64,000 nucleotides of DNA from Odoribacter sp. Z80 (GCF_009935865.1 NZ_QWEL01000003.1:62001-126000); one strand, 5' to 3'; counted from the stretch's first letter, positions 8,418-17,750 are shown. Notes: generated by a model from the letters alone, not told the origin. Made by a program: numbers and translations.

Positions 8418-10580
8418 CTATTTTATAATAGTCATTTCATTAATCAGATTTTTAGCACCTGCATACTTATCTACAATCCAAAGCATATACCGGGTATCCA
8501 GATTGATACACCGTTGCAGATTCTCCTCAAAATCAATATCTCCGGACATCGCTTCCGAATTACCGTCAAAAGCCGTACCAATCAAATAACCTTCGGCATT
8601 AATCACTCCGGAACCGCTATTCCCGCCAGTAATGTCATTATCTGTAATAAAATTCACATTCAGGTAATCCGTACCATAGGGTGCAAAATCTTTTTTTGCA
8701 TACAGTTCCTTCAAACGCTGGGGAACTTCAAACTCACCACCTTTAGGACCTTCCTTTTCCATCACCCCGTTCAAAGTAGTATAGTAATCATAAAAAACGG
8801 CATCCCGGGGTTTATAACTTCCCACTTTTCCGTAGGTCAAACGAAGTGTGGAATTAGCATTGGGGGCCCAGGCTTTTTCTGGTTCCATTTCCATCAAACC
8901 ACGTACAAACAAACGGTCTCCTTTTACTATTTTCTCCTGGATATCTCTTGTATACGCACCTAATTTGAGTATCATCTCAAAGCAAGATTTCCCTGCACGA
9001 TAGGCTAAATCCTTATCTAATTTCTTACAATCCGGTTTTTCCAGGAAAGCATTAAAAGATGCCTCATCCATAAAAAACGAGGTTTTCTTCAAATCCGCCG
9101 CAAAACGGGCATAATCCCCTTTGTATTTCTTATTCACCCAATGTATCAACTCGGGATGTAAATCAACACCGACCTTATCACTATAAACTTTAAACAATGT
9201 GGCAAATAAATTCGCGTCAACCTCACTGTTGAAATCCTTGTAAAATGCTTTCCCCATTCTCTGAAGCTCTTCTTTTATCTCTGCTTTCTCTTCCGAACTT
9301 TCGCCCTTATCACAAAGCCTTTCAATCAACCCTCCGGACCGGTAAGCAAAAAGATGAGCCTCCGGACCGGCTAAAGCTTCCTGCACATAAGTCATTGCCA
9401 CAGCATAATTTTTCATATCGGCATATCCCTGTTTCAGGTCAGATAAAACACTACCATATACCGCTTTTCGGGCTGGTTCAGCCTCTACCCAGGCCTCAAA
9501 CTGTTTTTCAATGGCCTGCTTATTACCCATGGTGTTCAGTTGTTTCAATGCTTTATTCTGTTCAAAAGAATATTTCCAATAGTTGGCACAACTGGCATAT
9601 TTAGAAGCATACTGAATACGGGTCTTCGGATCCTTTTCCATTCCTTCCCGCATCACTCCCAATTTAACGGTCCTGACCTGATAACGGATATCATTGGTCA
9701 CATCCATTGTATTCTCCAATCCGTAACTGGTCGTATAACGATCGGTACTTCCCGGAAAACCAAGGATCATAGCAAAATCACCGTCTTTTACTCCCTGTGC
9801 CGACACCGGTAAAAAGTGTTTGGGCTTCAACGGCACATTGTCTTTAGAATATTCGGCAGGACTTCCGTCAGGAGCCGTATAAATACGAAACATGGAAAAA
9901 TCAGCCGTATGACGGGGCCACATCCAGTTATCCGTATCTCCGCCAAACTTACCCATACACTGAGGAGGAGCTCCGACTAAACGCACATCCTTGTAAATGG
10001 TATATAAGAACAGAAAAAACTGATTCCCTTCAAACATGGGTTGTACCTGACCACTCAAAACAGTATTTTCCGTTGCTTCCTTTACAATAATAGCAGAAAT
10101 ACTATCAATGGCCGCATTCCGCTCCGATTCACTCATCCGGTCGTTTAAAACGGCATTCACCCGGTCCGTCACATCTTCCATCCGATCCAGTATAGAAGCT
10201 GTAATGCCGGGATTTGCCAGTTCATCTTTTGTATCATAAGCCCAAAATCCATTCTCCAGATAATTGTGTTCAAGAGAAGAATGAGACTGAATGGCATTAA
10301 AACCACAGTGATGGTTCGTCAGTAACAATCCATTCGGGGAAATGATTTCTCCTGAACAAAAATGACGGAACGGCTGACCGGCTCTTCCTAACCCGACAAT
10401 AGCATCTTTTATGCCAGGTTTATTAACATCATAAATATCCTCAGCCGTAAGCTTAAAGCCCATCTGCTGCATTTTCTCAATATTCTGCTGTTTTAATTTA
10501 GACAACAACCACATGCCTTCATCCGCTTTCGCTCCCATTACTGACAGCAGCGCAAAAATGATAACCCCTAATTTCTTCAT
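8418..10580 (-). CDS. S46 dipeptidyl-peptidase, DPP7-type
   Basis: A periplasmic serine exopeptidase that removes dipeptides from peptide N-termini. It has a signal peptide (about 1-19, ending AKA) and two-part chymotrypsin-like catalytic regions: TNHHCGF near 88-94 holds the catalytic His, DTDNWMWPRHTADF near 220 the Asp region, and GGNSGSG the nucleophile Ser655. The residue 18 positions after that serine is Gly673, in FDGN; in the family Gly here marks DPP7 (hydrophobic P1) and Arg marks DPP11 (Asp/Glu P1). The 720-residue length is typical. It leads an operon with ilvE and is divergent from rlmN. Confidence 0.93.
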   Translation of the reverse strand: MKKLGVIIFALLSVMGAKADEGMWLLSKLKQQNIEKMQQMGFKLTAEDIYDVNKPGIKDAIVGLGRAGQPFRHFCSGEIISPNGLLLTNHHCGFNAIQSHSSLEHNYLENGFWAYDTKDELANPGITASILDRMEDVTDRVNAVLNDRMSESERNAAIDSISAIIVKEATENTVLSGQVQPMFEGNQFFLFLYTIYKDVRLVGAPPQCMGKFGGDTDNWMWPRHTADFSMFRIYTAPDGSPAEYSKDNVPLKPKHFLPVSAQGVKDGDFAMILGFPGSTDRYTTSYGLENTMDVTNDIRYQVRTVKLGVMREGMEKDPKTRIQYASKYASCANYWKYSFEQNKALKQLNTMGNKQAIEKQFEAWVEAEPARKAVYGSVLSDLKQGYADMKNYAVAMTYVQEALAGPEAHLFAYRSGGLIERLCDKGESSEEKAEIKEELQRMGKAFYKDFNSEVDANLFATLFKVYSDKVGVDLHPELIHWVNKKYKGDYARFAADLKKTSFFMDEASFNAFLEKPDCKKLDKDLAYRAGKSCFEMILKLGAYTRDIQEKIVKGDRLFVRGLMEMEPEKAWAPNANSTLRLTYGKVGSYKPRDAVFYDYYTTLNGVMEKEGPKGGEFEVPQRLKELYAKKDFAPYGTDYLNVNFITDNDITGGNSGSGVINAEGYLIGTAFDGNSEAMSGDIDFEENLQRCINLDTRYMLWIVDKYAGAKNLINEMTIIK

Positions 10581-10691
10581 TGTTAACCGAACTTTAATTT
10601 AAATTATTACTCAATTTCCTTTTTTAATTAAATATTTAAAGCAAAAAACCACTCTTGCTATTTTATTAAAACTTTTACTTCAAGGTAACTG

Positions 10692-10699
10692 CAAATATA
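10692..10699 (-). promoter_or_regulatory. -7 box for the dpp7-ilvE operon
   Basis: Read on the minus strand the site is TATATTTG, a perfect TAnnTTTG match, giving a leader of about 105 bases. No TTTG at the -33 spacing was seen. Confidence 0.5.
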
Positions 10700-10827
10700 T
10701 AATTTAATCTGTTCCTTAGCAGATTTTCACTATAATTTAACAAAACGATTCATAAATATCTCTATTTGCCCAAAAACCTCAAATTTACAATCTGCCATAT
10801 AAATTTATATTTCCCCATTAAATCCCC

Positions 10828-10835
10828 TATCTTTG
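10828..10835 (+). promoter_or_regulatory. -7 box for rlmN
   Basis: TATCTTTG matches TAnnTTTG and ends 20 bases before the rlmN start codon, implying a short leader. Confidence 0.55.
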
Positions 10836-10855
10836 CCTCCTGAAACAAACAGATT

Positions 10856-11899
10856 ATGGAAACAGACAACCAAAAACACAATATCCGGGAGTTATCCCTG
10901 CAACATATCAGTGATTTTTTGACGGAAAAAGGAGAAAAAACTTTCAGGGCAAAGCAAATATGGCAATGGATCTGGCAAAGGGGAACAACTGATTTTGAAG
11001 CCATGACCAATTTACCCAAACCAACCCGGGAAATATTGGAAAAATATTTTTTCTTTGATAAAATTACCCCGGCTCAAGTACAGACAGCAACTGACGGTAC
11101 AATAAAAACAGCCTGGCGCCTGCATGACAATGAAATCATTGAAAGCGTACTAATCCCCGGCCACCAGAAATTCACGGTCTGCGTGTCTTCGCAGGTGGGT
11201 TGCAAACTCGGCTGTAAATTCTGTGCCACAGGAAGTCTGGGATTTAAAAGAAATCTCTCCCCCGGAGAAATTTTCGACCAGGTAGTAGCTGCCCAAAAAG
11301 CAGCCGAAGAACAAGAATCAACACTCTCCAATATTGTTTTTATGGGCATGGGAGAACCCTTGTTAAACTATGAAAATGTAATGACGGCTATCGAACAAAT
11401 CACCGCCCGGGATGGTTTGGCCATGTCACCCTACCGGATTACCGTTTCTACGGCAGGAATCCCGGATAAGATACGACGTTTAGCCGATGACGGAGTTCGC
11501 TTTCATTTAGCTGTTTCCCTCCATTCTGCCAAAGAAATAACCCGTAGCAAGCTTATGCCGGTAAACAAAGCCTATTCTCTGCAACAAATTGCTGAAAGCC
11601 TGAAATACTTCGTAGAAAAAACAGGTACACGTCCAACATTAGAATATCTGTTGCTTAAAGACATCAATGATCAACCGGACGATGCCAAAGCGCTGGCTAC
11701 ATATTGCAAACAATTCCCGGTTAAAATTAACCTCATCGAATACAATACAGTTGAAAATACCGGTTTTCAACACAGTCCGGATAAAAACCGGGATGAATTC
11801 ATCCGCTTTCTGGAAAGCTGCAATATGATTGTCAATCTGCGCCATAGCAAAGGCAAAGATATTGATGCCGCATGCGGTCAGCTTGCTGCAAAAAAATAA
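10856..11899 (+). CDS. rlmN: Dual-specificity RNA methyltransferase RlmN
   Basis: A radical-SAM enzyme that makes 2-methyladenosine at A2503 of 23S rRNA and A37 of some tRNAs. The [4Fe-4S] motif CKLGCKFC places cysteines at 116, 120 and 123. The second catalytic cysteine of the RlmN mechanism is present near the C-terminus (about residue 340, in DAACGQL). VFMGMGEPLLNY near 160 is a family signature. Length 347 is normal. The next open frame overlaps its 3' end, but the real start of that downstream gene is 62 bases further on. Confidence 0.96.
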   Translation: METDNQKHNIRELSLQHISDFLTEKGEKTFRAKQIWQWIWQRGTTDFEAMTNLPKPTREILEKYFFFDKITPAQVQTATDGTIKTAWRLHDNEIIESVLIPGHQKFTVCVSSQVGCKLGCKFCATGSLGFKRNLSPGEIFDQVVAAQKAAEEQESTLSNIVFMGMGEPLLNYENVMTAIEQITARDGLAMSPYRITVSTAGIPDKIRRLADDGVRFHLAVSLHSAKEITRSKLMPVNKAYSLQQIAESLKYFVEKTGTRPTLEYLLLKDINDQPDDAKALATYCKQFPVKINLIEYNTVENTGFQHSPDKNRDEFIRFLESCNMIVNLRHSKGKDIDAACGQLAAKK

Positions 11900-11933
11900 A
11901 AAAAAACTTTCGAAATTATTTTACAAAGTTTCT

Positions 11934-11941
11934 TAACTTTG
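11934..11941 (+). promoter_or_regulatory. -7 box for the ROK regulator gene
   Basis: TAACTTTG matches TAnnTTTG and lies 20 bases before the ATG at 11962. TTTC at 11908 is an imperfect -33 candidate. Confidence 0.5.
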
Positions 11942-11961
11942 TAATCATAAAAAAACAATGT

Positions 11962-13191
11962 ATGCAATCAGCAAACAAAACCTCTTTACCGGGTTTAAAA
12001 GAAAAGCGATACCAACAAAAGAAAAGTATTATAGGCGACCTTTATAAAAAAGGGAAACTTTCAAAGCCGGAGATCTGCCGGCTTACCAATATGACAACTC
12101 CAACCATCAGCCGGATCATAGATGAACTTATTGAAGAAGGCTGGGTTGTGGACCAAGGCCAGGGACCTTCTGTCGGAGGAAAACGTCCTCACATTTTTTC
12201 ATTAAATCCGGATGCGGCATACATTATGGGAATTGATTTTGGCCGGGAATTTCTAAAAATTGCCATCTTCAATCTTCATAAAAATCCCATCGGTGAAATC
12301 CAGGTCTTCCCTTCCATCTTAGAAAGCCAGAACAATCAACACATTCTGCAATATCTGAAAGAAAAGATAAACCAAACCCTGGAAATACTGCAAACCGACC
12401 GTCATAAAATTCGGGGTGCCGGACTTTCGCTTCCCGGATTAATCGACAGCGACGGCAATTCCTTTACCTATCTGAACTTTGAAAATACCAACATTCGCCT
12501 CATGCTGGAGGATATGTTGGGTATCCCCGTATTCATTGATAACGATTCCACCATCATGACCCTGGCCGAACACACTTTCGGTGCGGCACAGGATGTTTCA
12601 GAAGCATTGTGCATCAACATCAACGAATGTATAGGGCTCGGGATGATTCTGAACTCACGCCCCTACACAGGTTACAAAGGTATGGCAGGAGAATTGGGAC
12701 ATATTCGTATTCCAGGCTCAGAAAACCTCTGCTACTGCGGTAAGGCCGGTTGCCTGGAAACCATTGCTTCGGGAAGAGCCATCGTAAAAGCCGCACAAAA
12801 GGCAATAGAACAAGGAAAAGCAACTGCCATTCCCTCCAGGACAAAAGGTACTCTCCACCTTACCGATATTATACAGGCCGCTCTCCAGGACGATATTTTC
12901 GCGATTGAATTATTACAAAAAGCAGGCGAAAAAATCGGAGAAGCATTAGCCAGCCTGATTCATCTTTTCAATCCTCAGCGGATAGTTATCGGAGGAGAAA
13001 TCACAGAAGCCCGGGAACTTATCCTGTCCTCCATTCGCCAAGCCATTGATAAATACACCATTGCCCGGCTTAAAAATCAATGTGAAATTCAAATCAGCAC
13101 ACTAACAGACCAATCCTGCATATTGGGCACCCTATGCTTAGTGATGGAACACCTGTATTATGATTCTGAAGAAAATTTTTCTCTATACTAA
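11962..13191 (+). CDS. ROK-family transcriptional regulator, NagC-like
   Basis: A 409-residue protein with an N-terminal winged helix-turn-helix (about 18-75; KPEICRLTNMTTPTISRII is the HTH) followed by the ROK sugar-kinase-like fold with IMGIDFG near 88. The ROK zinc motif is intact: GHIRIPGS then CYCGKAGC (His plus three Cys) around residues 245-265. Proteins of this layout repress sugar genes and release DNA on binding a sugar or sugar phosphate. An intact kinase site cannot be judged. The open frame reaches back to 11872 into rlmN, but the TAACTTTG box and alignment favour ATG 11962. It lies 84 bases ahead of the MFS-NagB genes on the same strand, and its own promoter suggests it regulates them. 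Confidence 0.85.
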   Translation: MQSANKTSLPGLKEKRYQQKKSIIGDLYKKGKLSKPEICRLTNMTTPTISRIIDELIEEGWVVDQGQGPSVGGKRPHIFSLNPDAAYIMGIDFGREFLKIAIFNLHKNPIGEIQVFPSILESQNNQHILQYLKEKINQTLEILQTDRHKIRGAGLSLPGLIDSDGNSFTYLNFENTNIRLMLEDMLGIPVFIDNDSTIMTLAEHTFGAAQDVSEALCININECIGLGMILNSRPYTGYKGMAGELGHIRIPGSENLCYCGKAGCLETIASGRAIVKAAQKAIEQGKATAIPSRTKGTLHLTDIIQAALQDDIFAIELLQKAGEKIGEALASLIHLFNPQRIVIGGEITEARELILSSIRQAIDKYTIARLKNQCEIQISTLTDQSCILGTLCLVMEHLYYDSEENFSLY

Positions 13192-13246
13192 AAATCACTT
13201 ATTCAGAAACTCTATAAAATTATCTTAAAAAAAAATTAATTTTTCA

Positions 13247-13254
13247 TACATTTG
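13247..13254 (+). promoter_or_regulatory. -7 box for the MFS-nagB operon
   Basis: TACATTTG matches TAnnTTTG and ends 21 bases before the MFS start codon, separating the five-gene unit from the ROK gene. This is the natural place for an operator, but no convincing palindrome was recognised. Confidence 0.5.
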
Positions 13255-13275
13255 TAACGAAGCAAGAACAATAGC

Positions 13276-14511
13276 ATGACTATTAAAAAATTTTATCCTT
13301 GGGCAGTCGTAGGTTTATTATGGGGAGTAGCACTCCTCAACTACATGGACCGGCAAATGCTGTCTACCATGAAAGAAGCCATGCAGATAGACATCAGGGA
13401 GTTACAATCAGCGGTTAACTTCGGTCGTCTTATGGCTATATTTTTATGGATTTACGGCTTCATGAGTCCCGTTGCAGGCCTTGTTGCCGATCGGATAAAC
13501 CGCAAATGGCTGATTGTAGGAAGTCTATTTGTCTGGTCGGCAGTAACCTACGGCATGGGATATGCCACCACCTTCAACCAGGTATATTGGTTGCGGGCAT
13601 TGATGGGTATAAGTGAGGCTTTATACATCCCTGCGGGACTTTCCCTGATTGCCGACTGGCATGAAGGCAAATCAAGGTCTCTGGCCATTGGCATCCACAT
13701 GACAGGACTTTACACGGGACAGGCTTTAGGCGGTTTCGGAGCCACTGTGGCAGCCGCTTACTCCTGGCATACGGCCTTTCATTGGTTCGGCATCATTGGT
13801 ATTGCGTATGCCATAATTTTAATATTATTCCTTCACGAAAATAAAGAACACATTGAAATTGAAAAAGTTTCTTTAAAAGGAAGTCCGGAGAAAAATTCCA
13901 TCGGAAAAAGTTTCTCTCTCTTATTCAGTAACATTGCTTTCTGGGTGATTCTCTTTTATTTCGCGGCCCCCAGTCTTCCGGGTTGGGCAACTAAAAACTG
14001 GTTACCCACTTTATTTGCTGAAAATTTAAATTTAGATATGTCATCTGCAGGTCCTTTGTCAACAATTACGATAGCCGTATCTTCCTTTATCGGAGTGATT
14101 TGCGGAGGGATTCTTTCCGACCGGTGGGTTCAAAAGAATATCCGGGGCAGAGTCTACACCGGCGCTATCGGGCTGGGTATGACTGTACCCGCTCTGATGT
14201 TGCTCGGATTCAGCCATCACATTACAGGAGTCGTGGGTGCAGGTCTGTTATTTGGTATAGGCTATGGAATCTTTGATGCAAACAACATGCCTATCCTTTG
14301 CCAGTTTGTTTCAGCAAAAAACAGAGCTGCTGCTTATGGGATTATGAACATGACCGGCGTTTTTGCAGGAGCAGCGGTAACCAGCCTCCTGGGGAAATGG
14401 ACCGACGGCGGAAACTTAGGAACTGGCTTTGCATGGCTAAGCGTAGTGGTGTTGGTTGCCCTGGGGTTACAACTCTATTTCCTGCGGCCCAAGACAGATA
14501 ATATGCAATAA
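13276..14511 (+). CDS. MFS transporter, probable amino-sugar or sugar-acid permease
   Basis: A 411-residue inner-membrane protein with about 12 hydrophobic segments. MDRQMLSTM at the end of TM1 and the loop 2-3 motif GLVADRINRKW (about 70-80) fit the anion:cation symporter-like branch of the major facilitator superfamily, which includes hexuronate and sialic acid carriers. The substrate is not readable from sequence. Context suggests an N-acetylated or acidic amino sugar, because YhcH-like, creatininase-family and NagB-PIG-L genes follow with gaps of 16, 12 and 32 bases. It opens the operon behind a TACATTTG box. Confidence 0.85.
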   Translation: MTIKKFYPWAVVGLLWGVALLNYMDRQMLSTMKEAMQIDIRELQSAVNFGRLMAIFLWIYGFMSPVAGLVADRINRKWLIVGSLFVWSAVTYGMGYATTFNQVYWLRALMGISEALYIPAGLSLIADWHEGKSRSLAIGIHMTGLYTGQALGGFGATVAAAYSWHTAFHWFGIIGIAYAIILILFLHENKEHIEIEKVSLKGSPEKNSIGKSFSLLFSNIAFWVILFYFAAPSLPGWATKNWLPTLFAENLNLDMSSAGPLSTITIAVSSFIGVICGGILSDRWVQKNIRGRVYTGAIGLGMTVPALMLLGFSHHITGVVGAGLLFGIGYGIFDANNMPILCQFVSAKNRAAAYGIMNMTGVFAGAAVTSLLGKWTDGGNLGTGFAWLSVVVLVALGLQLYFLRPKTDNMQ

Positions 14512-14527
14512 CTTTAAAATCAAAGCC

Positions 14528-14974
14528 ATGATCATCTCCAAATTAGAAAATAGTTTCCGGATTGAATCACTTCATCCTTTATTTAAAACCCTGTTTGACT
14601 ACGTCAAATGCCACAATCTCCTGAAAGAAGAAACAGGTAAAATCGTCTTACAGGGAGAAGATTTATTTATCAACAACGTAGCCTTAGAGGGAGTAGAAAA
14701 AAATAAACAACCGTTAGAATTACATCGGGACTACATTGATGTACATATTCTTCTGGAAGGTCGTGAATCTATCGGTTGGAAACCTATTGAAGATTTACAG
14801 GAGGAACTCCAGGCCTATAAAAAAGAAGGAGATTGCGCCTTATATTCCGACAAGCCTACAACTTTCGCAGACCTCCATCCGGGAGAATTTGTGATTGTTT
14901 TTCCGGAAGATCCCCATGCTCCGGCAATCGGTCAGGGAAAAATCCGCAAACTGATAGCTAAAGTGAGAGTTTGA
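14528..14974 (+). CDS. YhcH/YjgK/YiaL (DUF386) family protein, NanQ-like
   Basis: A 148-residue cupin-like protein of the EbgC/YhcH family. The conserved core ELHRDYIDVHILLEG (about 62-76) supplies the His/Glu metal-site residues, and FPEDPHAP near 125 adds another His. E. coli members sit with sialic acid genes, and YhcH (NanQ) is reported to speed anomer interconversion of N-acetylneuraminate. An anomerase or epimerase role on the sugar brought in by the upstream transporter is inference. The open frame extends upstream into the MFS gene, but ATG 14528 gives the standard N-terminus 16 bases after that gene. Confidence 0.85.
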   Translation: MIISKLENSFRIESLHPLFKTLFDYVKCHNLLKEETGKIVLQGEDLFINNVALEGVEKNKQPLELHRDYIDVHILLEGRESIGWKPIEDLQEELQAYKKEGDCALYSDKPTTFADLHPGEFVIVFPEDPHAPAIGQGKIRKLIAKVRV

Positions 14975-14986
14975 AAAATCATACAC

Positions 14987-15754
14987 ATGAATAAAAATAT
15001 AGATTTAACAATATCCTGTTATGGAGAGGTGAAAAAAAACCACTATCACTTGGCCATTCTGCCGTGGGGAGCCACCGAACCGCATAATCAGCATCTTCCT
15101 TACCTGACTGACTGCATTCTTTCTCAGGCTATTTCTTTAGATGCTGCCGGCTTAGCTCTTCACGAGAACCAAGTTCGCTGTATGGTACTACCTCCGGTAT
15201 TCATGGGCTCTCAGAATCCGGGCCAACGGGAACTGGAATTCTGCATTCATTCCAGATATGAGACACAAAAGGCCATCCTTACGGATATCGTCGCCTCCCT
15301 TTCTCATCAAGGACTCCGAAAATTGGTTATCATCAACGGGCATGGCGGCAACAATTTTAAAAATATGATCAGGGACCTTGCCGTAGATTTTCCGGATTTT
15401 TTGATTGCGACCACCGAATGGTTTACCATAGTTCCTCCCCGGAATTTTTTTGAAGAAAAAGACGACCATGCCGGAGAACTGGAAACGTCCGTAATGTTGC
15501 ACTATCATCCGGAATGGGTGAGGCTTGACCTGGCCGGAGAAGGAAAAAGTAAACCTTTCGCCCTTTCTTCGTTAAAAGATAAGATAGCCTGGATTCCGCG
15601 CAACTGGCAAAAAGTGACTCAAGACACCGGAATCGGAGACCCCCGAAAAGCTACCGCATCAAAAGGCAAACAATATGCGGCAGCCGTAACCGGAGAACTT
15701 TGCCGGCTATTCACCGAATTAGCTCTAAACGAGAATATTTATATCGAAAACTAA
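14987..15754 (+). CDS. Creatininase-family metal-dependent amidohydrolase
   Basis: A 255-residue member of the creatininase/FAPy-deformylase/MftE superfamily, which hydrolyses C-N bonds, often in cyclic amides, with a two-metal site. Visible metal-site motifs are LPWGATEPHNQHLP (about 24-37), a TDC aspartate soon after, NGHGGN near 119 and DHAGELETS near 162. Its position between a NanQ-like gene and a NagB-PIG-L fusion makes creatinine itself an unlikely substrate; an amide or lactam of an amino sugar is a better guess, but nothing in the sequence proves it. The start lies 12 bases after the YhcH-like stop. Confidence 0.85.
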   Translation: MNKNIDLTISCYGEVKKNHYHLAILPWGATEPHNQHLPYLTDCILSQAISLDAAGLALHENQVRCMVLPPVFMGSQNPGQRELEFCIHSRYETQKAILTDIVASLSHQGLRKLVIINGHGGNNFKNMIRDLAVDFPDFLIATTEWFTIVPPRNFFEEKDDHAGELETSVMLHYHPEWVRLDLAGEGKSKPFALSSLKDKIAWIPRNWQKVTQDTGIGDPRKATASKGKQYAAAVTGELCRLFTELALNENIYIEN

Positions 15755-15786
15755 ACAAATTATATTAACATAATTAATCCTTTCAT

Positions 15787-17736
15787 ATGATTACAAAAAA
15801 TTATATCGCAAAAGGTGAAGGCGCAGACAGGCTGGAAAAAGTTCCTGTTCAGATCTACGAAAAACCTTCGGAAGCAGTAAAAGCTGTAGCTCAGGAAATG
15901 GCAACTCTTATCCGCGAAAAAACGGCAAAGGGAAAAAAATGTGTATTAGGACTGGCCACCGGCTCCTCTCCTATTAAACTCTATCAGGAATTAGTGAGAA
16001 TGCACCGGGAAGAAGGATTGTCCTTCAAAAATGTCATTACTTTCAATCTTGATGAATATCTGCCGATGCAGAAAGAATCGGAGCATAGTTACCATTACTT
16101 CATGCACCATCATCTGTTCGACCACATTGATATAGACCCCCAAAACATTCATATTCCGGATGGTACTCTAAAAAATGAAGAAATCGAAGATTTCTGTAAA
16201 ACTTACGAACAAGCCATTGAAGCTGCCGGAGGTATTGATATCCAGATATTAGGCATCGGCCGCACCGGCCATATCGGTTTCAATGAACCCGGTTCCTCCA
16301 TGACATCCAAAACCCGCATGGTCTATCTGAACGAACTGACCATGAAAGATGCATCAGGCGACTTCGGAGGCATAGACAAAGTTCCGGCTCGCGCCATCAC
16401 AATGGGAGTAGGCACCATTATGAAATCTCATAAGATTATCCTGATGGCCTGGGGTGAAAATAAAGCTCCGATCGTAAAGAAAACGGTGGAAGGCGGAATT
16501 ACAGACTCTGTGCCTGCTACTTTCCTGCAAACTCATCCCAATGTTCAGTTCGTCATTGACGAAAGTGCCGCAGAAGAATTAACCCGCGCTAATCTGCCCT
16601 GGTTGGTAAGTAAAGTAGAATGGAGTGATAAGCTGATCCGAAAAGCAGTCATTTGGCTTTGTCAGAAAGTCAACAAACCGATTCTGAAAATCGAGAATAA
16701 AGATTACACAGACAACGGAATGAGCGACCTGATTAAAACTTTCGGTTCTGCCAATAAGGTAAATATCCAGGTATTTAATGATTTACAACACACCATTACC
16801 GGATGGCCGGGAGGGAAACCCAATGCAGACGATTCTACCCGTCCCGAAAGAGCTACTCCTTATCCTAAACGGGTATTGATTTTCAGTCCCCACCCGGACG
16901 ATGATGTCATTTCCATGGGAGGTACTTTTGCTCGTCTGGTGGAACAGGGCCATGAAGTTCATGTCGCTTATGAAACTTCCGGAAGTATTGCCGTATTAGA
17001 CGACTACCTCTACCAGCAGATGGACATTGCCTGCTCATTCACCAAATTGTCCGGAGGAGACCTCTCCGCCATGGAAAAGGCGTTCAAACAGATGAAAAAA
17101 GATATCGAATTGAAAAAACTGGATGAACCCGAATCCTCCGATTTATTAAAATACAAAGCGGCATTACGCAGGGCAGAAGCCCGTGGCGCCGACCGTTACT
17201 TAGGCGTACCGGAAGAAAGAGTACATTTCTTGAATCTACCGTTTTACGAAACAGGAACAGTAAAGAAAAATCCGTTAGGCCAGGCAGACGTAGATATTAT
17301 CGTAAAACTTTTACGGGAAGTGAAACCCCACCAAATCTATGCAGCAGGTGACCTGGCAGACCCGCACGGAACCCACGGTGTTTGCCTGGATGCAATCCTC
17401 CGTGCCTATAATGTAGTTGACGGTGATGATTGGTTCAAAGAATGTAACACTTGGTGGTATCGTGGAGCATGGATGGAATGGGAAATTGAAAAAGTAGACA
17501 TGGCTGTGCCCATCAGTCCGGCAGAATTAGCCATCAAACGGAAAGCCATCTACAAACACGGCTCCCAGAACAACGGTCCCGCTTTCCCCGGAGACGATCC
17601 CCGTGAATTCTGGCAGCGTGCAGAAGACCGCAACCGGAACACAGCAGATATATACAACCGTCTGGGAATGGCCGAATATGAAGCTATCGAAGTATTCGCC
17701 AAATATGTTCACAAACACGGAGATACGCTGAAATAA
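15787..17736 (+). CDS. nagB: NagB-type glucosamine-6-phosphate deaminase fused to a PIG-L/LmbE deacetylase domain
   Basis: A 649-residue two-domain enzyme. Residues 1-300 are NagB-like, converting glucosamine-6-P to fructose-6-P and ammonia: GLATGSSP near 55-62 is the phosphate loop, FNLDEY near 86 holds the general-base Asp, and GIGRTGHIGFNEPGS (156-170) keeps the His and Glu of the active site. The Asp expected at position 160 (GxDGH in E. coli) is Thr. After a linker (300-355), residues 356-649 form a PIG-L/LmbE-type zinc de-N-acetylase domain with HPDDD at 369-373 and DPHGTHG near 522. The fusion suggests that deacetylation and deamination occur in one protein, replacing a separate NagA; that coupling is inference. 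Long NagB proteins of this kind are familiar in Bacteroidales. Confidence 0.9.
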   Translation: MITKNYIAKGEGADRLEKVPVQIYEKPSEAVKAVAQEMATLIREKTAKGKKCVLGLATGSSPIKLYQELVRMHREEGLSFKNVITFNLDEYLPMQKESEHSYHYFMHHHLFDHIDIDPQNIHIPDGTLKNEEIEDFCKTYEQAIEAAGGIDIQILGIGRTGHIGFNEPGSSMTSKTRMVYLNELTMKDASGDFGGIDKVPARAITMGVGTIMKSHKIILMAWGENKAPIVKKTVEGGITDSVPATFLQTHPNVQFVIDESAAEELTRANLPWLVSKVEWSDKLIRKAVIWLCQKVNKPILKIENKDYTDNGMSDLIKTFGSANKVNIQVFNDLQHTITGWPGGKPNADDSTRPERATPYPKRVLIFSPHPDDDVISMGGTFARLVEQGHEVHVAYETSGSIAVLDDYLYQQMDIACSFTKLSGGDLSAMEKAFKQMKKDIELKKLDEPESSDLLKYKAALRRAEARGADRYLGVPEERVHFLNLPFYETGTVKKNPLGQADVDIIVKLLREVKPHQIYAAGDLADPHGTHGVCLDAILRAYNVVDGDDWFKECNTWWYRGAWMEWEIEKVDMAVPISPAELAIKRKAIYKHGSQNNGPAFPGDDPREFWQRAEDRNRNTADIYNRLGMAEYEAIEVFAKYVHKHGDTLK

Positions 17737-17750
17737 TAAATCTTAACAGT

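Noticed and set aside
11872-11961. N-terminal extension of the ROK regulator into rlmN
   Set aside because: It overlaps rlmN and the TAACTTTG promoter box; ATG 11962 matches the usual regulator N-terminus.
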